A DNA stretch of 64,000 bases from contig NW_001799200.1 of NCBI RefSeq assembly GCF_000165425.1, positions 463,327 through 527,326 of the forward strand. The letters run 5' to 3'. Origin of the DNA: Paramecium tetraurelia (taxonomy: Eukaryota; Ciliophora; Oligohymenophorea; Peniculida; Parameciidae). A program made the translations under genes and the position numbers. Shown here piece by piece: positions 58,647 to 64,000 of the stretch; position 1 is the stretch's first letter, and every line of letters begins with the position of its first letter. A model generated the notes under the pieces. The model did no database searches. It saw only the letters and a program-made list of their open reading frames with translations, and was not told where the DNA came from.

Positions 58647-59054
58647 TCAATCGTTTAGATTAATCTCAGGTTGTAATGGTATTTAACTTTATCTGTTTGA
58701 ATTTCTTTGTTTAGGCTAGTCATATTTAATTTTGAATTCATGCTCAGTAATGATCAAGTTTCCCTAAAGTGGATCCCAGACAATCACTTTTGGTTCTTCC
58801 TTCTTTTAATAACCTGGAAATCCAAAAATGCTCTCCTTTTCCTTACCTTCTAATAATAATGTTTTATAGAATTCTTCCTCCTTTTCTTTAGCCGTCTTGA
58901 TATTTTTCTTAAAAGTCTCAATGTCTTATTTTAATCTGAAAATAGACATTCATTACTTTTCTGATTTATCTTTTTAGAATAATTCTTCGCATTGTTTTAC
59001 ATTGAACAATATTTCACTCTTTGCACTAAACAATTCATCCTGATCCTGACTCAT
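58647..59054 (-). CDS. Small unknown protein (128 aa)
   Basis: One 21-nt intron ending in CAG within the first half gives 128 residues. Starts MSQDQDELFSAKSEILFNVK; helical and Lys/Glu-rich (DIETFKKNIKTAKEKEEEFY), then a short beta-like block (EPKVIVWDPLQGNLIITEHE) and a polar tail. Divergent from the Nudix gene with 31 bp between the start codons and convergent with phosphatidylserine synthase (25 bp between stops). Function unknown. Confidence 0.65.
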
Positions 59055-59085
59055 TATTATAAACAATATTTAAAATTAATTATTT
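59055..59085. promoter_or_regulatory. 31-bp divergent gap between two start codons
   Basis: The ATG of the 128-aa gene (minus) and that of the Nudix gene (plus) are separated by 31 AT-rich bases. Third such compact divergent promoter in the window. Confidence 0.55.
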
Positions 59086-59640
59086 ATGATTTCTTAACCA
59101 GATAAGGAACAAAATACAGAGGATAAGGAAATTGTCATTATAGTAAATGAGAAAAATGAAATTATCGGTTAATCCCCAAGAAATGAGATGAGATAACAGA
59201 AACTAATTCACAGAGCCACTTATATTTTTGTACTTCAGACAAAAACTAATAAATTATTTGTTCATAAAAGATCATTGGAAAAAAGATATTGCCCTGGGTA
59301 TCTTGATACCTGTTTTGGAGGAGTAGTTGCAATTAATGAAACATATGAGACAAATGCAACAAAAGAAATCCATGAAGAAATTGGATTGTAAAATGTGAAT
59401 ATTATTCCAAAGAATGAATTTTATTATGAGGATCAAATTAGTAAAATCTGGGGGAAAATATTTTATTTATATTTTGATGGAGAGGCTAATTAGTTAACTC
59501 CATAATTAGAGGAGGTAGAATACATTGATTTGAAACAAGTCAAAGATGTACTAGCATCTGATGATAAATGGACTCCTGATGGAATGCAAGCATTAAAATT
59601 ATTCATCGATGAAATGCCAGAATTGATAAAACATTAATGA
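59086..59640 (+). CDS. Nudix hydrolase (184 aa)
   Basis: Intronless 184-residue protein with a Nudix fold. The Nudix box is GVVAINETYETNATKEIHEE followed by IGL: Gly, then Glu after five residues, then KE-x2-EE-x-G; Arg of the consensus R-E is replaced by Lys, otherwise complete, so metal binding by the Glu residues should hold. Upstream come VIIVNEKNEIIG, HRATYIFVLQTKTNKLFVHK and RYCPGYLDTCFGG, which resemble the YfcD/IDI-like branch; downstream EVEYIDLKQVKDVLASD and WTPDGMQALKLFIDE. Substrate not predictable; a cytosolic nucleoside-diphosphate-type hydrolase is likely. Confidence 0.9.
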
Positions 59641-59666
59641 GATTATTTTTAATTTAAGATAGATTC

Positions 59667-61827
59667 TCAATATTCTGTAGATAATTACTTAAATTTTTAT
59701 CGATTAAATCCCTTGAATGCTGATGATGGTGTTGCTTGTTTATTTCTTTATAAGAACTATCGCCCTATCATATCTGCTTGATATTTTAAAGGAAGAGCAG
59801 AACTGTCAAGATTAATTCCGGTTGAATTTTTAGTTGAATGTATCCTTGAACATTCTCCACCTTGAATTGATTCAACAGAACTTAATAAATTTACACTGCT
59901 TGCTATTCCTCTCCTAATTTAACCTTACAACGAACGATAACTAAAGTTATTCTAAGGTTATAGTTTGACCGCTGATTTAATTCTTGTTAACATTTAGCCT
60001 GTAGTCATTGAAGGGTAATTTGTAATATATAATTTCTTATCCTTAAATTCTTCTTTATCAACCCTTTGCTAAATTGCCATTTACTCAATTTTTTATGGAG
60101 TAAGTTTCATAAAAAAAATTATCTTATTTTGGATAACATCATTATAATTTCTTGCTTTCTTTTTAATTGTAATTTTTTTCGATTCTTATTCTTAGGTTGG
60201 GGTTGAAGTAACCATAAATGCTTTCGAATTATGAAGTGATTTTTATTTATTGTCCTCTGGCTATGTAGTTAAATATTGATTAATTGTAATTGTTGGTTAA
60301 GATTCAGCAGCATTGGCCTTAGCTATATCATCCTTTTGTTGGGTTAATATTCTGCCTGTGCTTGGTCTATTATGCTACTGAATGACTCCCTAACTAACCT
60401 AATTAACGAAAGATAACGGCCGATAATTCGCACTTTTAACTCTTCTTTATTAAATGGTTTCGATTGTGTTTACCAAAAAGGGAGTAGCTTTTTTTTCCTA
60501 CATATTATGAAAATAATACTCCTAATTAAAAATAAGGACAATATCTCAGCATTATATCCATATCATCGTTAATTGTAACTTAATCTCTGGATATAAATTG
60601 CATCTCCTTATCATTCATTATAATCTGTTTTAATTGTTTTGATCTTTCAACATATTTTTAGTAGTCAAATTTTTAGATATCATCATTCTAAATCTGCTTT
60701 TATTATCCAGCTTCTAAAGGGTTAGCATGCTTTTCCTTCCAAGCATTATAATATTTTTTCTTTTCATCTCGAATCTTTTGGATAGCATCTACAATATCTG
60801 GATATCTCTGCTCAATCCTTTTGTAATCGATTCTATTTAACTTATATACTATTCCAATTTAACTTGAACAGATAGCTTTCCATTATCTCCTCTCTTCATC
60901 GAGAAATTCTTCAAGCCCAATACTTTCATTTTTTCCTAAAATACAGATCTCTGATTCTCGCTCCAAACATTTAATTTCATTGCTGTCATCCTTTTCTTCT
61001 TTTTTATAAATATTGGAAACCATTTTAAACTCACCTTCTATGATAAAATATAAACTGCTTCCTTTTTCTCCATATTTATAAATGATATCTCCATAATTAT
61101 ACACTTTTCTCTCCATTATCATAAATGATGCTTTGACGGTGTTCTTCGATATTTCTTTTAAAATGGAATTGCAACTTAAAGTATCAAGCAGATGCAAAAA
61201 TTATCGCTTTGTCTTTGTAGCCATTATTCTATCAAAAGAATCCTTGTCTAACCCTAATATGAATGAATCTGTAACTGAGATAACATCTGCTCCTCTTGGT
61301 TTTCTTTCCTTTTATTAGATAATTATTTACTAATAAAGCTAATTCGCCAAAATAGTCTCCATCGTTTAATGTCATAATTTCTTTTATCTATTCATGATAT
61401 TTATCTCTTTTTTTTCCTTTTTTGGTAATATATGATCCAATATTAGTTACTACTCTTTTCACAACTTTCACTTATCCTTTTATTATTATATAAGAAGTAT
61501 CTCCATATGTATCCTACTTAATAATTGTCTCATTCTTGCTATAAACATGCAATTTTGCATTTTCTGCCACATCCTCCAGCATCCCTTCATAATGCTCATT
61601 AAATTATTCCTTGAAAAACTTGATATTTCTAAAAGAGTTTATTAATAATCTAGTTTCATGGGGTTTTCTAAATGAAACCGGCTTCTTACATATTTCTATG
61701 ATTTGCTCTAACTTAATTAAAATATTACTTCAACTCCAGATTCTTAGTGCACCTATTATTATTCAGGATTTGAATGTAAGCTGCTAGATCTTCTTTTGGC
61801 TGCAGAAACCTTTTTTGGTCTATTCAT
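59667..61827 (-). CDS. Protein with two cyclic-nucleotide-binding domains (697 aa)
   Basis: Three introns (a 23-nt GTTGAA...TTAAG near 61720, a 22-nt GTAAAT...AAAAG near 61325, a 22-nt GTATTA...TGTAG near 60505) give 697 residues. After a Ser/Arg-rich N-terminus come two CNB domains. The first has IKQDTYGDTSYIIIKGQVKV and the phosphate-binding cassette DGDYFGELALLERKPRGADV with the conserved Gly-Glu and Arg, so cAMP or cGMP binding is plausible. The second (YNYGDIIYKYGEKGSSLYFI, GEFKMVSNIYKKEE, NESIGLEEFLDEERRQWKAI) keeps the fold but not the cassette Arg. The C-terminal 250 residues are basic and polar. No kinase, channel or PKA inhibitor motif is attached, so it is not a standard PKA regulatory subunit; a cyclic-nucleotide sensor or scaffold, possibly ciliary, is inferred. 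Converges on the Nudix gene (26 bp). Confidence 0.85.
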
Positions 61828-62155
61828 CCTTAAGCGTAATATTATTTATATTTTAATAAAAATACTCCTTAGAGAGTTTATATTAGAATTTAAACCTAAA
61901 TAAAGACAAGGTTGTTAAAATTGTTCATTTTTAAATTAATTTTAATGCAGTTCATTTAAAACTCATTAAAAGTGTTAACTTGACAATGAATGAAAATATA
62001 TTGTTGAAAATTAGTAGGAATGATGGAAGATCTGTTCTCTCTTAAGATTTTGAAGTTATAAGAGTTACAAAGAACTAATTGATAACTCAACTTTCTTAAA
62101 ATTAATTATTGTTATTGATTCTGAAACTGCTATTAATTAAATAATTCGCTTTTTT
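61828..62155. other. Divergent spacer upstream of the arrestin gene
   Basis: About 330 AT-rich bases between the starts of the CNB gene (minus) and the arrestin-like gene (plus). No gene seen. Confidence 0.4.
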
Positions 62156-63312
62156 ATGGGTAACAAATCAGGATCAGAATTTGGAGGCATAATGATTAGA
62201 ACAGAAAAATCTTTATATTTTGCTGGAGATGTGGTCAAAGGTAAAATTTTCCAATATTATAGGAAATATTTACCTTCATATAATTAAACCAGGTTATCAT
62301 GGAAACGTTGTTCAATTTTCGATTGTAGGAAAAGAGAAAACTCAGTGGACAACTGGTTCTGGTAAACACAGAAGGACTCACTATGGAAAAAATGTATTCC
62401 ATAGGGATGCTGTTGTAATTAATACATTTTTAGATGAAAATTTAATGGTTGGATAATTTGTTTTTCCTTTTGAATTACATCTTCCATCAAATCTGCCTGG
62501 GTCTTTTTAGTATGCACATGCCGTTCTGGCAAGTCTTAATTATAAGGTCAAGGCTCGAGTAATATCAACTTCTAAATCAATTAATGATATCAAGAATAAA
62601 TAAGAGATCATAATTAGAGAACCAATCAAAGAAATTTTATAAGTTTCTTCAAAATAAGAGACTGCTAATCTCACTACATGGTGCTGTAAAAAACAAGGAG
62701 TAAAATGTCATTAAATATCTAGTCTTCCTCAATATCTGCAAAAGTAGAGAAAAATTTATATTTTCCAGGAGAATTTGTTCAAATAACATATGATATTGAT
62801 AATTCAGATTGTAAGCTTAATATAGAAAATGTCGATGTGATTATAGTGAATAGACTAAACATCAAATCTAATTCAGGATCTTAATGCCACCTAGAATTTT
62901 AACTAAGTGCTTTATCTCAAAATGGATTATAAAAAGGATTGAAAATATAACCTGCTTCTTAAATTGGATGTTCTTTACAATTGGTTAATACTAAACAACC
63001 ATAAATTGTTCTCACGCCTTCAACAACAGGAAATTTTGTGAATTCATCATACTATGTGAAAATACTTCCAAATTTTGAAGGTAGAGAGTTGAAATATTTA
63101 TAGGTTGTACGTGTTGTAGTTCAAAACCAATAGTATTAGTACCGATAACTCTATTAGCAGTTCTTCCAAATGATTACTTAGAACCTATCTAGTAGCCTGA
63201 AAATTGGTAACCATAAGCCTTTTAGCCGTTGATTATAAAATCGAATAACATAGACCCTTTCAATAACAATAACACAGATTTGAAAAATATGGCTAATCCT
63301 ATGAATAGTTGA
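62156..63312 (+). CDS. Arrestin-fold protein, subtelomeric paralogue (362 aa)
   Basis: Three introns (62241-62262, 62700-62722, 63081-63103), all ending in TAG, give 362 residues. N-lobe: MGNKSGSEFGGIMIRTEKSL, YFAGDVVKGNIYLHIIKPGY, FSIVGKEKTQWTTGSGKH, GQFVFPFELHLPSNLPGSFQ with the arrestin P-x-x-L-P-G-S/T pattern, then YKVKARVIST. C-lobe: KNLYFPGEFVQITYDIDNSD, FVNSSYYVKILPNF and GCTCCSSKPIVLVPITLLAV, a typical arrestin C-terminal strand, followed by an Asn-rich tail. Gly2 and Gly6 allow N-myristoylation. Closest relative in the window is the protein at 49599-50890, on the opposite strand. Role in membrane cargo sorting inferred from family. Confidence 0.85.
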
Positions 63313-63511
63313 TTTATTTAGATAAATATTCATCCAATTAATGTTGTAAAATTCTAATCACTATGAATAAAATAGGCAGAATTCTGTATTATAATTCTAT
63401 AAATAAAAATATAAAATTGATATACTCAATCTTGCAGTTATGTAAATAGATTCAAAATATCATTTAATTTATGTTTATTCTTACATAAAAATTATTATAT
63501 TAATTCATAAA

Positions 63512-63854
63512 ATGTATGTCCCTTTCGTTCTCAAGAATTTGAGCAATTTGAAGTTAGAAATGAATTCTCAATTCTTCAACCTGAAGGTTTGTTTTTCACA
63601 ATTAAGATGCGAAATTAGTAGAAAATGAAAGGAATAAAAGTAAAATTGAATTGTTTAATCAGCCATTAGTCTAACAAAAATTTCAGTTAAAGAAAATTAT
63701 TTTTGTGAATTGTAGCATGGGCGTGGAGGGAAGATCAAATAATATTTACTTACAAAATGCTACATGTAATAATGAAAATAATTTCAATCAGAGAGAAAAC
63801 CAGCTGGACTAAGGAAATTGCTTTAGTAGAGGCGTCACCTTTGAAGCATTATGA
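63512..63854 (+). CDS. Last gene before the telomere, unknown (about 100 aa)
   Basis: The C-terminal part is clearly protein-like and ends at TGA 63852: KFQLKKIIFVNCSMGVEGRS, NNIYLQNATCNNENNFNQRE, NQLDQGNCFSRGVTFEAL. It joins upstream through a 23-nt intron (GTAAAATTG...AATCAG) at about 63629-63651. The 5' end is uncertain: ATG 63512 with a 20-nt intron near 63584 gives MYVPFVLKNLSNLKLEMNSQ; another frame (QEFEQFEVRNEFSILQPEG) is at least as protein-like but lacks an ATG. The stop lies 24 bp before the telomere repeats, so the 3' UTR and any terminator must be almost absent or run into the telomere. Confidence 0.45.
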
Positions 63855-63878
63855 GATGCACAGTGGTAGTTCGCTAAA

Positions 63879-63995
63879 GGTTTGGGGTTGGGTTTGGGGT
63901 TGGGGTTGGGGTTGGGGTAGGGGTTGGGGTTGGGTTTGGGGTTGGGGTTGGGGTTGGGTTTGGGTTTGGGTTTGGGGTTGGGGTTGGGGTTGGGT
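63879..63995 (+). repeat. Macronuclear telomere, mixed GGGGTT / GGGTTT
   Basis: From 63879 the sequence is pure telomere on the G strand running 5'->3' to the right end. After a first partial unit I count 18 complete hexamers: 12 GGGGTT, 5 GGGTTT and one GGGGTA (A at 63919). Random mixing of G4T2 and G3T3 is the known signature of Paramecium telomerase, which misincorporates T; the GGGGTA is a rarer error or a sequencing error. The direction fits a right-hand chromosome end. Confidence 0.97.
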
Positions 63996-64000
63996 GCACT

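Noticed and set aside
1-64000. Searched by eye for CRISPR arrays, rRNA, tRNA, transposons and insertion sequences.
   Set aside because: No direct-repeat arrays, rRNA blocks, transposase motifs or terminal inverted repeats were recognised; small RNAs could still be missed without a covariance search.

Overview
This is the right end of a ciliate somatic (macronuclear) chromosome, almost certainly from Paramecium. Three observations support that. (1) TAA and TAG run through every gene as glutamine and only TGA stops translation. (2) Genes are broken by tiny GT...AG introns of about 20-31 nt. (3) The last 120 bases are a G-strand telomere of mixed GGGGTT and GGGTTT repeats, the variable telomere known from Paramecium. 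The DNA is about 70% A+T, genes lie on both strands, and spacers are mostly short. All proteins here were read with the ciliate code (only TGA = stop). No rRNA, tRNA, CRISPR array or transposon was recognised.

Left part (1-20 kb): a 5'-truncated unknown gene, a small putative PP1-binding protein, a decayed or poorly resolved coding stretch, a calcium-dependent-kinase-like pseudokinase with EF hands, an ER protein disulfide isomerase, a trichocyst matrix protein (secretory granule cargo), a TBC-domain protein, a divergent pair (Gln-rich protein / cyclic-nucleotide-gated-type K+ channel) whose start codons are only 17 bp apart, a BAH-PHD chromatin protein, ribosomal protein L5 and a CFAP96-type ciliary protein.

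Middle (20-45 kb): a second pseudokinase, a 1760-residue intronless protein of unknown function, an EF-hand protein, a TMEM63/OSCA-like membrane protein, several coiled-coil proteins, mitochondrial methylmalonate-semialdehyde dehydrogenase, a DHHC palmitoyltransferase, a MORN-repeat protein and a Ras/Rab-type GTPase that lacks a prenylation cysteine.

Right, subtelomeric part (45-64 kb): WD-like, Kelch and TPR-like proteins, two arrestin-fold paralogues on opposite strands, phosphatidylserine synthase, a Nudix hydrolase, a protein with two cyclic-nucleotide-binding domains, and a last gene that stops 24 bp before the telomere.

Many products fit ciliate signalling, secretion and ciliary work (Ca2+ sensors, cNMP sensors, K+ channel, arrestins, palmitoylation and myristoylation signals, MORN, CFAP96), but the neighbours do not form one pathway or operon. 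Most exon joins were checked by frame and by whether the spliced length is a multiple of three; where that failed the entry says so. I did not find a clearly new multi-gene system. The best leads are the two kinase-dead kinases, the three ultra-short divergent promoters, the frequent AAG/CAG 3' splice sites, and an unusually long 102-nt insert in the BAH gene.
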